64,000 bases of DNA, from NCBI GenBank assembly GCA_029378245.1, contig JARKIF010000040.1, forward strand, positions 372,001 through 436,000, in the 5' to 3' direction. The position numbers and the translations under genes were made by a program. This DNA comes from Roridomyces roridus (taxonomy: Eukaryota > Basidiomycota > Agaricomycetes > Agaricales > Mycenaceae). Each line of letters opens with the position of its first letter. Positions within the stretch are counted from its first letter, which is position 1. A model generated the notes under the pieces. The model worked only from the letters and a program-made list of their open reading frames with translations, searched no databases and was not told where the DNA came from. Below are positions 44,831 to 57,707 of this stretch, one piece after another.

Positions 44831-47790
44831 CTAGTAAGGAACAGGAGCGGGGATCCGTGCAGCAGTTGTGTTCAAAGCATCCGTGCCATTCGAGTTCCCT
44901 GCTAAAGGCACAGGCACGGCCGCCGGTGCTGCCGATGCACTTGGTACGGTAGCTGGCGTGAAGGTCGTTGTGCTGACGTTGGGCTGGGCAGTAGAGCTTG
45001 AGTTTGAGACGGTGGTGGAATTGCCACTGTTAGCCGGGATGGGGATAGGAACGGGAGCGGTGCAATGCGCTTCCGAACCCGCTGCAGAAGAAGTCGAAGC
45101 AGAGCCGGAATGGGAACTGGACCTAGGCAGCTGGCTGGACACCGTGGGCGCGATATGCGTCGCATTGATACTGCTGGCACTCCGGATTGAGCTTGTAGTA
45201 GCCGATTTGGCACTGCTTGAGCTGCTAGCCAGGTGGCTGGACGTCATTCCCGTGAAGACGCTATGCGTCGCATTGATACTGGTACTAGCACTGCGGATCG
45301 AGCTTGTTGAAGCCGATTTGGCGCTGGTTGAGCTGAAAGTACTAGTGACGTTGGCGTGCGCGCTGGTCGTTGTGGTCTTGATCGGCGGAGCAACGGCGCT
45401 ACTGATGCTGACATTGCCGGCGGCGCCAGCTTGTGCATTTGGAGGAGCGAACCACCAGAGAGTCGTCTATATACAGTGAGCGGTGCTCAATGTAATAATG
45501 GAATACGCACGACACCTGAAAAAAGTCCATGAGCACAGAACGGATAATTAGAGTCAAAGAGGCACAAACTGACCGACTGGAAACGTATACGTCGCCTGCA
45601 TACCCCGATATTCAATCGTCGCCGTCACAGGAACGGGATTCCACGTCGTAGAAGCGCTGTCGTCCCAGTTCATCACTACGAGGGAAATCCGATTCCAATC
45701 CGTGGACGAAAGGCGTTTGGTGGAATAGGCGCCGACGCGAAGCGCCCATGACAGACTGCCTTGCACGGTCACGCCGATACGTTGACCCCATGGCCCGCCG
45801 GCGTCTTTAGGGATAATTGCCTTTGATGCTTGGGCTAACGCGTAAACTGTGTGCATTCCGGTGAAAAATAGAACAAACAGTGAAGACGAGAGAGGACTTA
45901 CATTCCTGATTGTACGCGTACGAGCCGTCGGCATTTACAGTCACGATCGGCCGGCATCCGGTCGCACAACTATTTGTCCCCGGGAGCGTGGGATGCCCGT
46001 TACCGTCCAAAGCGAGGTTGAACATGAGTCCGACGCCGGCGCCGTATTGAAGGCTGCCGATCCAGAGGTTGTCCATGTACCACTGCCGGTTAGGATTAGC
46101 ATGATGCCACTGACACACGGAGGGTGGAAGAGAAGCGCACCTTGATGTCAGACCACCAATCTGACCCGATCGTCCCCGAGCATTCGGTAAAGTAGATGTT
46201 CTGGGTCGCAAATTCAGTTGCATGAAACTTCTGGCGGGTAGTAGATACCTTGTTCGGGAATGCGCTTTGGAAAGCGCCTTGTTGAGAATACGTCCCCGAG
46301 TAGCCTACGACAAGTCAGGTAAATTTTCCGACCAGTCATTGAACTCACAGTGGAACGCGACTCCATCATACGACGAACCATCGTCTTGCATCTGCAGAAT
46401 ATGCTTTAGCAAGTGAACGGCGATATGAATGCAAGCGCACGAGTTGAACAGGGTAGTTGGCCGCATCATTCCAATTATGCTGTTCATATCTCGTCAGTCG
46501 ATGCTCCTCATCTTCGTTCCTCATAGACAAACCTCGTATCCCACAACCTTGACACCACCCAACCCGTTATTATTCAACAAGGTCCGGAGAGCAGCACCAA
46601 TCTGCCCTTCGATAGCTGCACAGGGCGTAAAAATCAGCTTCGACGTTCCTCCCGGGTACAGAGTGATACGCACCGGGAGTCATGGTACACGTCGGGTACG
46701 TTGGGTTGCTATTTTCCGGTTCGTTCTGAAATACCATCCCATGAGATTCAAGCTCAAAGCCGAGGAACCGCAAGCTATTCTTACATACCTGAACTGAAAT
46801 AGCGTAGATAGTGATACCTTGGTTGACGAATCCCTGGACGGCCTTTAGGAGGTATGTCGGGTCTGTGTGCGAATCGGATGATCATGAGAAAGGTTTCAGA
46901 CAGAGGTACGGTCATGGGACGGACATGCGCTGACTAGACTCGATTGAATCGTCCCGCCGTTCATCGTTCCTGTATCAAGTCAGTCTTGTCTGAGAAACTG
47001 CTGCGAGGAGAGCGTACCGGTAGTCTTCATCCATCCGGGCTACAGCTGATTCAGCACCCGCAGAACTAATGAGTTTGATACAACGTACCGGACTCCAAGG
47101 CACGATATGAACCTTCAACGCAGGATTGATACTCAAAATATCCTTAATAACCGAGAACAAATACGACGGAGCGTTGTTGATGTTGAAATGGCTGAAGGAT
47201 GTGTCGCCGGAGACGTCGTCTAGGCTGTACACTGAGCCAGAAAAGTCGGACGCGCCGATGGGGACGCGGATGTAGCTGAACCCAGAGGCGTTCGCCCCGT
47301 CAGCGACAGAGAACATGTGTCCGAGAACGCTCCAGTAGTTGGCCGAATTGGTGCCCTAAAACATCCGGTTCAATCAAAGAATTCGTCGCGGATGCACGAA
47401 GAAATGTTCACCTTCAGATTGTTGAGCGTCAACGCAGACGAATCGGCTTGAAGGAAGAAACTAACATCAGGGCCAGCAGAAGGAAAGAAGAAAGCTCACT
47501 CTACTTACTCAGCGAACCACCAAACCCATTGATAGTCTGGTACACACTGGTATCCGTGACAACGATATCAGCAGCTTGCGCGGGGCCCGGGGTGACAAAG
47601 TTGATGGGGGTACTAGGTGCGAGGGATGTGAAAAGGCCTTGACGATCCCAGGTCGTCTGCCACTGTCAACGACTTCAGTTTGGAGTTGCAGGAAGGAGAC
47701 GTGGAGACATACGATATCCCAAATTTGCTGAGAGGCTACGGGGCGTGCGGCGAGGATGCACGCGCTCAGGAATAGTGCGCCTGGTAGCAT
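44831..47790 (-). CDS. GH30 glycoside hydrolase with Ser/Thr-rich tail
   Basis: Secreted beta-glucanase or related GH30 enzyme. The signal peptide is MLPGALFLSACILAARPVAS. The catalytic domain contains INGFGGSLTDSSALTLNNLK, SYIRVPIGASDFSGSVYS, VQNEPENSNPTYP (acid/base Glu in N-E-P) and NIYFTECSGT (nucleophile Glu). The end of the domain is TTLWWFAPP. It is split by many short introns; only some edges were checked. After the GH30 domain comes a tail of about 200 residues rich in Ser, Thr, Ala and Pro, with an internal duplication of SAKSATTSSIRSAS-type sequence (45135-45345). The tail is probably O-glycosylated. No GPI signal is visible at the end (ARIPAPVPY). Confidence 0.85.
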
Positions 47791-49289
47791 GACCGACTGT
47801 CGTGTAGAGGAGGGAGGACCGAAGGACGGAAAGAACCCAGGTCGAAGGACAGCCTTTTAAGCTACTCGCAAAGCTGCCACGACATCCAATACTTGTCTCG
47901 TGGCGGGAGATTTGCGGACCTGGCTGCATTTAGTGGGAATGCAATCCCCTCATACGTTGTCTGCCGCGAAGGGCAACTAGGCGACCTTTGCTCACAGGGG
48001 GCCGGGTGCTTGTACTTGGGACGATTCCTACCGTCGCATGAGTCTCATGTGGTTGGTTACAGTGCAAGCCACAGCGAAACCCGTACTGGAATGCCGAAGA
48101 GGAGTGACCGCTATTGATAGACCGGAGATTTACGGATGGATCGCAGATAATGAATAGGAATCACAAGCCACGATAGGATTTGCCGAGGCGGCTGGCCATG
48201 GGAGGACGGAACGGGTCATAGACAGGGCTAGTAAGAAACCGGACAGCAACGGTTCCGGATCCGGACTGGAAAAGTCCGACCAACTCGTCAGCTGTCGAGG
48301 AACTCACCCGAGTCCCGGAACTTGTCAATTCGTCTTTCTGGGAGACTAGTACTCTAGAGGCGAGAGGCGTGAGGACAGCTGGTAAAGGTATGCACGCTGG
48401 AATTGGCTTACCTGCAACAAAAGCAATGAGATTGAAATTCGCGACGTCACTGCCAGCCACTAGCAACGGAAAATTAATACGGCATTTCAGCCAGCGTGAG
48501 CGGCAAAAGTACCGCAGAGCCCAATTTAGGAAGAACGACGGGCGAGCGGACCCGAGGTGCTTAAATGGACATCAGAAGAAACGGTGAGAAGAGAGGGAGA
48601 GATGCGGAATCCGGATACTTGGTTATGCGGGACGCCGCGTGTGGCCCAAGGGTGTCCACGGGTCCTGGAGGTGCATGGCTCTGGGACTTGGGTGGAGAGA
48701 CGCCGCACGAGACCGTTGGTCTGCGAGTTGTTAGGTCAAGCCAGCGTGCGGGCTAAGGATGAGATGAGCCAACGGAGGCATGGTCGTGCATTGAGTCAAA
48801 AAGAGAGACGCATGATGACTAAGCTGGGCCAAGCAGGAGCAAACTGTGATCTGATTCCCGAATCACATGACTACTCGCGAATGGTTCAAATTCTGCCTCA
48901 ATTCAGGTCACACATCGTTTCTAACTTGATGGAATTTGTGGACGGCTCCTGCCAAGCTTCTTCCGCCCCTAGCAGCCCAAGTACATCTTGAAGGAAGAAA
49001 TCTCTCGGGAGTCAGGACTTTGAAAGATGCCACTGTTGAAATTCACTGTCCTCGGTGGAGCTTGAAAGGTTGAAGGGTGTTTAAAACGAGCGGAGGATCC
49101 ATGCCCATTGCCAGTGGGACCCCACCGAAAGATGGAGCTATTCTTGAGCTATTGCTATACTTGTGTCACGACTCCGACCAAACTCCGACTCACGAAATCC
49201 ACTATGCTGGCTGGAACTTGAGGCGAAATATGATTTTGTGAGGAGTAGTGTATTGTTAGGCCACGACAAGAAAAATTATCCAAAACGCT
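47791..49289. other. Intergenic, no gene recognised
   Basis: 1.5 kb upstream of the GH30 gene and downstream of glyoxal oxidase. No supported gene or repeat. Confidence 0.45.
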
Positions 49290-51356
49290 CTACATTATTT
49301 CAGCAAACCACTGCATAATCCTCGCAAAGCACCCCGCAATGCCCTTCACCTCCTGCCTCCCAAACGGATTGCCCAGCCCAAACACCTCAACCCCGGGTTT
49401 CTGCACGACAAACTCCGAGTCCGCGTCCAGCCCCAAACGAAAGTCAAACCGTGGCAAATCAATCTGCACACCCTGAGCAGGCCTCGGCGGGTCTCCACCA
49501 TCGCCAATCATAATCTGCACGCCTTCACTCCACACACCATCGACGACGACGTATATCCAAGCTGGTCCGGGTGGGTACACATTGTTGTTTGGGGGAGCGA
49601 TGATCTCGAGGGTGTTTCCACGGAGCTTGTGTTCGAGGTACACGAGACGCGAGTTGGCGTGCCACGCGTGAGTGATGAATCCCATATCCATGAGCGAGAT
49701 TTTGATGTCCCCGCCAGCCAGACAGTCGGGAATCGTCACACCCATCGAGCCCTTTTGGTTGAAGAGCAACTTGGTGGGAGATTTGTGGATGATGGGCCGC
49801 GGGCGGTTGTGAGTGATGAAATCGGGGTTGAGATATTGCACGCGGAATTCAGTGGGGAAGGACAAGTTGGTCGGCGGCTCGACGACCGATTGATGCGGGT
49901 TGGACGCAGCGACCATGACGTTGCTACATGAGAATAGGGTCAATTTACTTCTCTGTGCCAACTGTTGAACTTACCCAGAACCAGTGAGCGCCGCCGCAGA
50001 GTGGTACATCCGAGGAATAGGATTCATCGGTATCCCATCCGACGTGAACCGCTGTCCGATGGGCATCTCGGTGTGATACATCCAAGGCTGCTGTGCCGGG
50101 TTCATCGCATTCGAATCGTGGACAAACGCATCTGCGACAGCCGCGTAGCCCGAGTACCCAGTATGCGCGCCGTTGATGACGAGGACATCACCATTGGGGA
50201 GGAGCACACCCTCCGGCATGAGCCGCTGCTCAGGCATATGGTCGACCTCCCACCCTGCAGCGATACCGGCCGGTGTCAGCGTCATGCGTGAACACTGAGT
50301 CGTCGCAGGGTCTTGAACCGAGAGAAACTCGGGCGTAATCTGGTCAGATATGTTGTGGCCACCGCAGACGAGCACGGTCGGTTCGTAATGCGGAGGAGAG
50401 AGGGGGAGGAGCTGGACCATTCCGTCAAAGGGGACTCCACAGCGCACGCCGTTGGGAAGGTCGGGCAGCCGGATTTCGCGGTCCTTTTCGATGTTGTATA
50501 TCATGGATCTGTTGTTCGCGATCACGAAGACGTCGCCAGTCGGGAGGACGAAAGCGCGAGGGAAGAGATTGGCGGGGACTGCAATAAGTGTGATTAGATT
50601 CCTCCGACTTGATGCCAAGGAATATAATATGCTCACTTGTATCTTCCAAAAACTTGCTAGGCCGCAAAGCCGTCTCTCCCTTCCTGGTCGGCACAAACTC
50701 GATAGTGTTCTCCGCACCTTCAGGCACGTTGAACATCGTGAGTCCGTGGCTGCCGCCAATGACCATCAGACCGCCGTCGGGGATACGCACGGCAGTGGGG
50801 TACCACCGCATCACCTGGAGATGCAGGTTCTCTGGATCCTCGAAGACGGTACAGCCAGGACCGGTACCGTCGGGTGAGGTGCAAGGGCCAAAGTGCCGGA
50901 TTGCCATGCGCCCGTCCTGGGGAGGCCACGGCTGGCCGTCCTCCAGGGCTTGCCCGCCAATGGCGACGAGCGTGCCGTTCGATATAAACGATCCGCCAGC
51001 ACTTGCAAGTTATCAGTACAGGCGAAATTGGAACTGGAGGAGAGCGCACCAGAAAGTGTCCGTCGCGGTGTTGAGCGGGGTAGCCGTGTTGGTGTCGAGA
51101 TGCCAGAGCCCAGCCCACGCGGGAGTGCCGTCCGGCATCGTGAGCGGGTTCCCGTCCTGCAAATGAAATCAATGGCCGTCAGGAAATAGGTGAATGTAGT
51201 TACCGCGCGGTCGTACATGAGCATAAGCGTGGGCGAGATGGTGATGAGCTCCAAGGGAATGATTCCCGATGTGCCATTCTGCACAAACGTCCATTCGATA
51301 GGACGGTTGGCGTAGGCCGAGCCGAAGAGTAGTAGGACAGATAAAGCAGATAGCAT
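49290..51356 (-). CDS. Glyoxal oxidase (AA5_1 copper radical oxidase)
   Basis: Secreted enzyme that oxidises small aldehydes and makes hydrogen peroxide for peroxidases. Five exons (51356-51204, 51156-51050, 51001-50637, 50578-49975, 49923-49290) total 620 residues. Signal peptide MLSALSVLLLFGSAYA. Active-site landmarks: TDTFCAGGS, whose Cys (residue 87, codon split by an intron) would form the Tyr-Cys cofactor; RWYPT (Tyr about 154); RMYHSAAAL (Tyr-His copper ligands); and FITHAWHANSR (second His). The N-terminal beta-propeller is followed by a C-terminal galactose-oxidase-type domain. All expected copper and radical residues are visible, so the enzyme should be active. Confidence 0.93.
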
Positions 51357-52559
51357 AGAAGGAGATCTAGGAGGAAGGAGGATGCTGAGTGGGTCGACTT
51401 CGGAGGCTCTTTATAGTCTGCTTGTATTTTTCGAAGCGTGGAGGACGCACTCACATTGGCATAACCATTCTCCTTGTCGGACGCCACCGAGTAGCGAGAC
51501 CAAGTTGTTTCCCGTGGATGTCGACCGTCGACATCGGGGCTCGGTAGATGTTCCTGGCCGGTTGATGGGATTGAGACTCCGCGAGTGCGAATTGGAACCG
51601 AAGGACACGGAGATCAGGTACTGAGAAAGAGAAGCCGTGGCCAAAACAGATCCGTGTGGTGGTATGAATTTGGTCTCGGTAGCGCAGTCTGGGGGAGTTA
51701 CTGAGTAGTATCCGTTTCAGAATGCGGAGATACTTACCGCCAGCACAAGCACCTGGATTGACTGAATCAAAGTGGTTCCTTTTTCTTGACTCGAGTCCAT
51801 GGCGATTAAGCGGTCAGTTCTCATCAGCTATACTTGCGCAATATTTCGAGGGTAGCGCTGTTTCGGGGTTCACATGAGTTGCCAAAACCAGTTTGAGACT
51901 GCCCACGCACGAGGGAATGAGGCATTTATTTACCCCCATCCGATGGCGCCGGACACGCGGGGACCTTGTTCGAAAAAAACATACATTCAGTTTGATGGAC
52001 GGCCGGGAACACTGGAGTGTAACTTTAAAAGCATGGATCATCTGGGACTTCAGAGCCACGAAAAGGAGTAGAACTTTCATGCTATACAACATCGAATTGA
52101 CGCCTGTGGTTCGTCTCCGCTGCACACCGCTGCACACGGGGCATCAAGCTGGGACCCACATTGCACTTGGGGCCTATAGAGCTTCGGAGCACCGAGTAAG
52201 CACCAACATTTCGGAGATTCGCATGCACCAGTACCTCGTTCCCCACTTGGGGTAAAGTCCAGCCTGTGTCGACGGGGAGCGTTCTGGCCTTGACTTGAAA
52301 TCCACCGAGTCGGCAATTCGAGTTTGATGTGAGGGACGATCTTCGAGTCAACGATGTAGAGCTCCTCCGAGTCATCCCGAGTCCCGCACACGCTGCGCGC
52401 TCGAGTCCTTAGTCTCGGATGCCCAGTCGGTTATACCACAGAAGTGCATCGATTACCGCGGAGTGCGATGTGGATGCGGACACGAGATGCTAAAAAGCGA
52501 CGAAGCGTGATGGGAGTCGGAAGCAAAGAGGGATGTGTGTAAGTGCTTGACACTGTTTC
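51357..52559. other. Intergenic, no gene recognised
   Basis: 1.2 kb upstream of glyoxal oxidase. No supported feature. Confidence 0.45.
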
Positions 52560-52912
52560 TAGGGCTGGACGCCGTGCCCGTCGCGCCGGTTGTACGGTTC
52601 CCGTCGACGGGTACGCCGACCCGTTCCGTGACTGTTTTGCGACCATTTCTGACGGCCGTCTCCGTCGAAAACGTCCGGCGACGGGTCGACGGACACCTAA
52701 AACAGCCGATATCTCGCTCAAATCGGCCCGGACCGTCTGATGCAGCCCCGTACCTTGTCGATGGACACCAGCCGCACATTTCACAACCCCGACTTCAAGC
52801 CTGATTGATGGTTTTTGGTCACGAGGCGACGGCCGTCGAGCGACGGTCCGTGCCCGTGGTATCCCCGTCAAAACGACGGCCGTGCCCGTCACGGGCACGG
52901 CGAACAGCCCTA
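52560..52912. mobile_element. Old hAT-like MITE
   Basis: 353 bp with inverted ends starting TAGGGCTG, followed by CGCCGTGCCCGT on each side (left from 52560, right ending 52912). CG-rich, with many ACGGGC-type internal repeats. The flanking 8-mers (ACTGTTTC and ACAGTCTG) match at only 5 of 8 positions, so the target duplication, if hAT, has decayed. Confidence 0.6.
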
Positions 52913-53352
52913 ACAGTCTGTTTCTCTGTTTCGGCACCGCCTCGCCTCGTTGTTTGAATGTTTGGGTCAGATGCCGTGCTGTCGGTGACGTCCGAGCAGA
53001 AATGAAACAAAACAGTCCAAGAATCAAAAACTCTTCATGCGGAGCGTGCTAGAAGGCAAAAGGAAGTGGGCCCAGTTATGGCGTCCTCGTCGCGTTATTA
53101 CGGTCTCGGTGAACGTGGAGCGAATCGGCTGAGCATTGGAGCACTCCAAGTACTGAGTTAAATCGGGCATTCCGAAAGAAAGAAAAACCTATATCCATTT
53201 TCCCCTCCACAGCTCAAACACGAGTCGAACGTAGCTAAGCGAGCGAATTCAACTTGCGAGCATTCACCGCCACCATTCAGCGGTGTCGTCGCTGATATAT
53301 GATATGGTAAATAACCTATGAAGGCTACACAGCGGTTCCACCTCCAAAATCC
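52913..53352. other. Intergenic
   Basis: 440 bp between the MITE and the 3' end of the GH11-like gene. Nothing recognised. Confidence 0.45.
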
Positions 53353-54216
53353 TCAATCGCTGCCGCACAACGGACACTCTCCCGGCAGGTAGCAATTCGA
53401 GAAACTCGGATTCTCATATACGCAGGTCAAGCCGGTCTGGCAGCACGTGATCCGAACAAAGCCGAAACCGCCGCATTGGGCCCAATGAGGTTCGCACTGC
53501 GACGGCATTAAGCATGGCGGGTCCGGCAGAAACAAAACTTAAAAGGCGAACGTACGTCGAATGTATTGAGCACCGTGACGCTAATGGCCCCCGCCTCTTC
53601 GGCGGCATCACTGCGCACGGTAACGATCTGCATCCCAAGCGTGCCGAGTGACATTCCGAGTGCGGTCCAGGATGCAAAGTGCGTAGCCGGAGTGATCACA
53701 CCGCCGTCGCGTGGTGTTTGCCGGACGCTCCAGTACTGCGGTGTTGCATTCTTAGTAGTTTGATAGACGTTGTACAAGCCGTCATCGGATGTGATCGTGC
53801 CGAGGATCGGCTGCGCGGCAAGCTGTGCGGCCGTTGACGCGCTGATGGCTTCTACGATGAAGTATTCGGCTGCAGGTGATGTCGTGATTCCGTAGAGAAG
53901 GAGATCGACGCTGCCTGCTGAGGTGGAGGAATACGTGCTGGTGAAGTTGAGCGGTCTTTGGAAGGCATCAAGATTCGAAAAAGTCCTCCAAGGAATATCC
54001 CTACTCTGTAGACCCTGTCTCCAAGCCTTTGCCGCCCCAAAACTGGGCGCCGGCGCCCCACTCCCAGGAGTATTGCCGGTAGTCGCTCTTGTAGCTCAGG
54101 GTGACGCTGGTTTCGTCGGCAGCCCAAAAATTGTAGTAGAACCAGTTTTCCTCGCTGATGTTCAGTTGAGTTTGTGCAAGCACCGTACTGGCTGCGAGGA
54201 GGGCGATTAGGAGCAT
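53353..54216 (-). CDS. GH11-like secreted protein with CBM1, copy A
   Basis: 251 residues from three exons (54216-54005, 53955-53556, 53496-53353). Signal peptide MLLIALLAASTVLA. The body follows the GH11 xylanase fold line by line: NWFYYNFWAADETSVTLSY, WEWGAGAQFWGGKGLETGS, PLNFTSTYSS, LLLYGITTSPAAEYFIVE (nucleophile Glu 101), YQTTKNATPQYWSVR, HFASWTALGMSLGTLGMQIV. The PSI thumb loop that normally precedes QYWSVR is missing, and the acid/base Glu that follows QIVAT is Arg185 here (QIVTVRSD). Exon 3 is a CBM1: CEPHWAQCGGFGF, then CCQTGLTC. It binds cellulose by prediction; xylanase activity is doubtful. Confidence 0.85.
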
Positions 54217-54750
54217 TGCCGAAGGGAATTCCTGGCTTGAGCGAGGTTATAAGATGATGTTATATGCATTGGGGAAAACATCGGCGTGATCGAAAACTGG
54301 CCACGGTTATACTTGTCAATTGAATACTTGTCAACTGAACGGCAGAACGGATCGCGGAATTCGGGGGAAACAAAATGACGGTGCCGCCGAAGGTACGCCG
54401 CAGACGCAAGAAAATGCACGCTCCAGATACTTTTCAATTATTCACCCCGGATCGAACGGGCGAGCCAAGTCCAGATGACGCTGAACATTTCGCTGCGACA
54501 TCAGACACGGTGGCGTGACGAGGCCCTGGGTGCATTCAACTGCCGACTCTTGCCAGCATGCGGCAAAATTCGAATAGTAGCTAGCATTGTACTCTCCGTG
54601 TTGTCCAGGACGATCGGATTCTGTCCCGACTTACTCACGTAGCACACACCCGACGGTCCAGTTCAAGAATCAAGACTCGGATGGATTGCTACGACAAACA
54701 GATGCTATCTACATACAAATCCACCCAACCAACCACAGGTTCAAATCTTG
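54217..54750. other. Intergenic with T-arm-like motif
   Basis: The motif at 54446-54460 folds on the minus strand as CCCG-TTCGATC-CGGG. No gene is supported. Confidence 0.4.
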
Positions 54751-54770
54751 CGTCGTCGTCGTCGTCGTCG
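54751..54770 (+). repeat. CGT trinucleotide microsatellite
   Basis: Twenty bases of uninterrupted CGT repeat. Confidence 0.9.
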
Positions 54771-54859
54771 CCTGCACGCATAGATCAATCAGCAAGTCTG
54801 CTCAGAGTCAGAAGCAAAACCAAGACTTACCTCATCGACCAACGTACGCCATTCTATAG

Positions 54860-56160
54860 CACCCTTCCGATTGCGAACCAACTCGCCGCCATATCTCCTC
54901 CATCGAACCACTGCTCCCCTTCCTCTGCCTCAACTTGTTGCTCCCTTTGCCGTTCCCGTTCTTGTGAACTTTTTCCGCGCTTTGGGCGCTTTGGTTCCAG
55001 AATCCTCCAACCGACGCCGACGCCGACCTGGTGACACCCGCTCCATCTCACTCTCCGCCGCCATCTCCGTCATATCCAAACCCAAAGAGCTGAAATTCCC
55101 CACCCCCACCAGCGGGCGCAGGCGGCGGCCAGGAAAAGGAAGCTCGATCCACGACCAACGGCGGGCTGGCTTGGTCGACAGAAGGTACATCCGAAGCCCT
55201 ATCGACAGAGGATTCTGGTTTTGCGTGGGGCGCCAACGTTCCCAATTTCAAAAGCCTCTGGAATACTGAAGAACCGTGTCTTGCTGGTGCTGCGGTTTCA
55301 GTCGGTTCAGAGGTAGAGGCGGGAAAGGGACGGGATTCGGATGGGGCATGGGCTTGGTTCGAGGTGGGGATGGAGTGAGAGATCCAGATTCGACTCGTTT
55401 ACCGAGAACGCTCGGAGTTTCGACGTCGGTGGGTATGTTAGATCGAGGGACGAGGGTGGCAGGAACGGGAGTGGTGTTGGTCGAGGAACCGACGACTGAA
55501 CATGAAGTTCCGGAGATGAAAGCAGGGATGCCTCGGGTGCTGAATCGCTTGGGATTGCGCGCACTCGAGGACGTCGCCGCCATGTTAAAGGGATCGCCAT
55601 TCGTTTCGGATCTTACTTGCAAGAGAGGGGTCGTGAATGACCGAGCACCGAATACAGGGAGGGAGGGAGAACGAAGTCGTTTTGTTGACTAGGGCCGTAG
55701 GCGCTGTGCTGGGAATAAAAGGTGAGCCGAAGGGACTAGTGCTAGGCGAGGCGCCGAATGGATTGGGATTAAAACAGCTTGAAATTTGGGTGCGGGCAAA
55801 CGAGAGTGAGGACGACGTTGGTGCAACACCGAGATGCGAGGATGATTCAGAAGGGCGGGCTGCGGGTGTGCAAGGCTGCAAGAGAAAGTTGAGCGTCCGC
55901 TCGGCATCGTCGAGGGCATCTACGAGTGCTGAGAATAGCTGGTGTGATGGCTATTGAAAGAGTGTGAAGAAGAACGGAGCGGCGAGATGAGGAGACGCAC
56001 CATGGAGCCATATTTTGCTCTGATACTCGCCACGGTCTTGCCAAGGAATGGATTGGGCGCAGTGGATTGGGCGCAGTCGCTGGATGAGGTCCAGGAACGA
56101 AGAGCGTCGGAAGGCCCTCTCTAGCACGCACGGTCGGAGCTGCGGATGACTTCCATCCAT
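54860..56160 (-). CDS. Probable FG- and SP/TP-rich protein, exon structure uncertain
   Basis: A minus-strand series of protein-like segments with splice signals. In order: NPFLGKTVASIRAKYGSM, intron GTGCGT...CAATAG, then PSHQLFSALVDALDDAERTL, and SCFNPNPFGASPSTSPFGSP. A GTAAGA donor follows near 55610; a downstream segment contains VETPSVLGKRVESGSLTPSP, and another LAPHAKPESSVDRASDV. Repeated N-P-F-G and S-P-F-G recall nucleoporin FG repeats, but they are few. Start, last exons and true length are not settled, and plus-strand frames overlap much of it. No function assigned. Confidence 0.4.
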
Positions 56161-57310
56161 TCATCATCCTCGGGCTGTTCGTCCGAAAGCCGCAGATCTA
56201 CATGTATCTTCACCTCCTTCAGGAGGCTCATATTCGCCAAAGCAGACTCTATGGTCTGATTCAACGAGGGGTTCTACACGGGCCAGCCTCTTCGAACAGC
56301 TCCTTCGAAGAGGATCGACTCCAGGCGAGATTCCGGCGGACGGTGTGTGAAAGTTCGCAGCATCATGTACCAGATGTCGGGCGTACGGATCCGAATGGTG
56401 CGCCGGTTGGCCTTGAATAGCGAGTCTCCAGGTAAACCTGTACAAAAGCAATTTGAGTCAGTGAACGTGGGGACCGAAATGAGTTCACGGCCGGAAGCAG
56501 TAACTGATATATGGTCTATACTGTCCAGGGAGACAAGTGCCCTAACTGGGGCGGCGTGAGTCGCCCATTCGCGCGGATTTGTTGTCACGGAGAGTGTCGT
56601 GAGATGCGACAAGTCGATCCGAGGATTGAGGAAATACACACCGGACCAATTCGTGTAGAATCGCGTCGACATATGGAGAGCCGTGAGCTGCGGGTGCCAG
56701 CGCTGCGCCTCGGGCCAATAATCGTGTTGATCGAAGCGAATGTTCAGCAGCGCAGTTGCCCGGGACAAAAGAAACAGAAGTACTTCGGGAGAATGAAATC
56801 CGAGCCCGCGGAGGGAGATAGACTCCAAATTCGGAGAGACGAACGCATCAGTGAGCGCCGTCCTCAGCTGCAGACACATTGTGCCCCAGTGCAGTGTGCG
56901 GTATTCTCCCTACGATCCTAAGCCAAAGTGTGAGTCTTCAAGCAAGGATATCTGTTTGAGATTACTGAGGAGAGAAAGCACCAGCGATAGAGGGCTCCTC
57001 GCATCCATCGTGCATGCCGCTCCTCAGCCAAATGGATGACGGTGACGATGTCCAGGTTGACGACGAGGGTCGTCAAATAAGGGGGACTGTGTCAGAATCT
57101 TGACCAGATTTCGGCAAGGGCCATTGGCCGTTGTCGTGCACAGAAGGGAGAATTTTGAGTTGCCGGAAGAGGAGTGTCTGGGAAACTCGGACAAAATTAA
57201 ATGCCCATGCAGCCAGGGAGCAGGATAGAAGACTCTCATCGTCTCCCGCAAGATTGATCACGAGTCACGATGAGATCAATCAGCTCCTCTGGCAAGGCTG
57301 AAACGGGCAT
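56121..57310 (-). pseudogene. Decayed F-box gene
   Basis: Begins MPVSALPEELIDLIV (57310) as a normal F-box start, then hits TGA. The continuation LAGDDESLLSCSLAAWAFNF and VSQTLLFRQLKIL is in another frame, and the region LSLLSNLKQISLLEDSHFG in yet another. Within the long LRR part there are in-frame TAG codons at 56910-56912 and 56274-56276, after which coding-like sequence continues (NPSLNQTIESALANMSLLKE) to TAG at 56121. Multiple independent lesions mark this as a pseudogene rather than an intron problem. Confidence 0.7.
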
Positions 57311-57707
57311 CCCAAGAGCAGTGGACGTTGATGGTCGCGGTACGAGGTCAAGGGGTTAGCCGACCTGATCGCCGCGCAATCGCCGCGTCACGAATGCGGT
57401 GATAGGAGGCACGTGCGCGAGCGCGATCATCTTTCTCACGAGTGATCCGTGTCTTTTTTTTCTGCTCGCCATGTCGATGCTCACAGTTCTTGGTCACCTC
57501 ACTTGGGATGTTCTCGATACTGCTTTCCATCCCCGGGCTGTACCTGATATTCCTTTGGTTGAGTGCCCAACGGCTACGTGTGCGGCTGTGCACGGCTCGA
57601 GAATTGAATGGTACCTACGGTGTGTAATCCGGTAACGAATTCCCTCCGCAAAGCGCAAATTTCCGTGGTACGCATCTGATTGCTGCCACCTCTTTTCTCT
57701 TACCACC

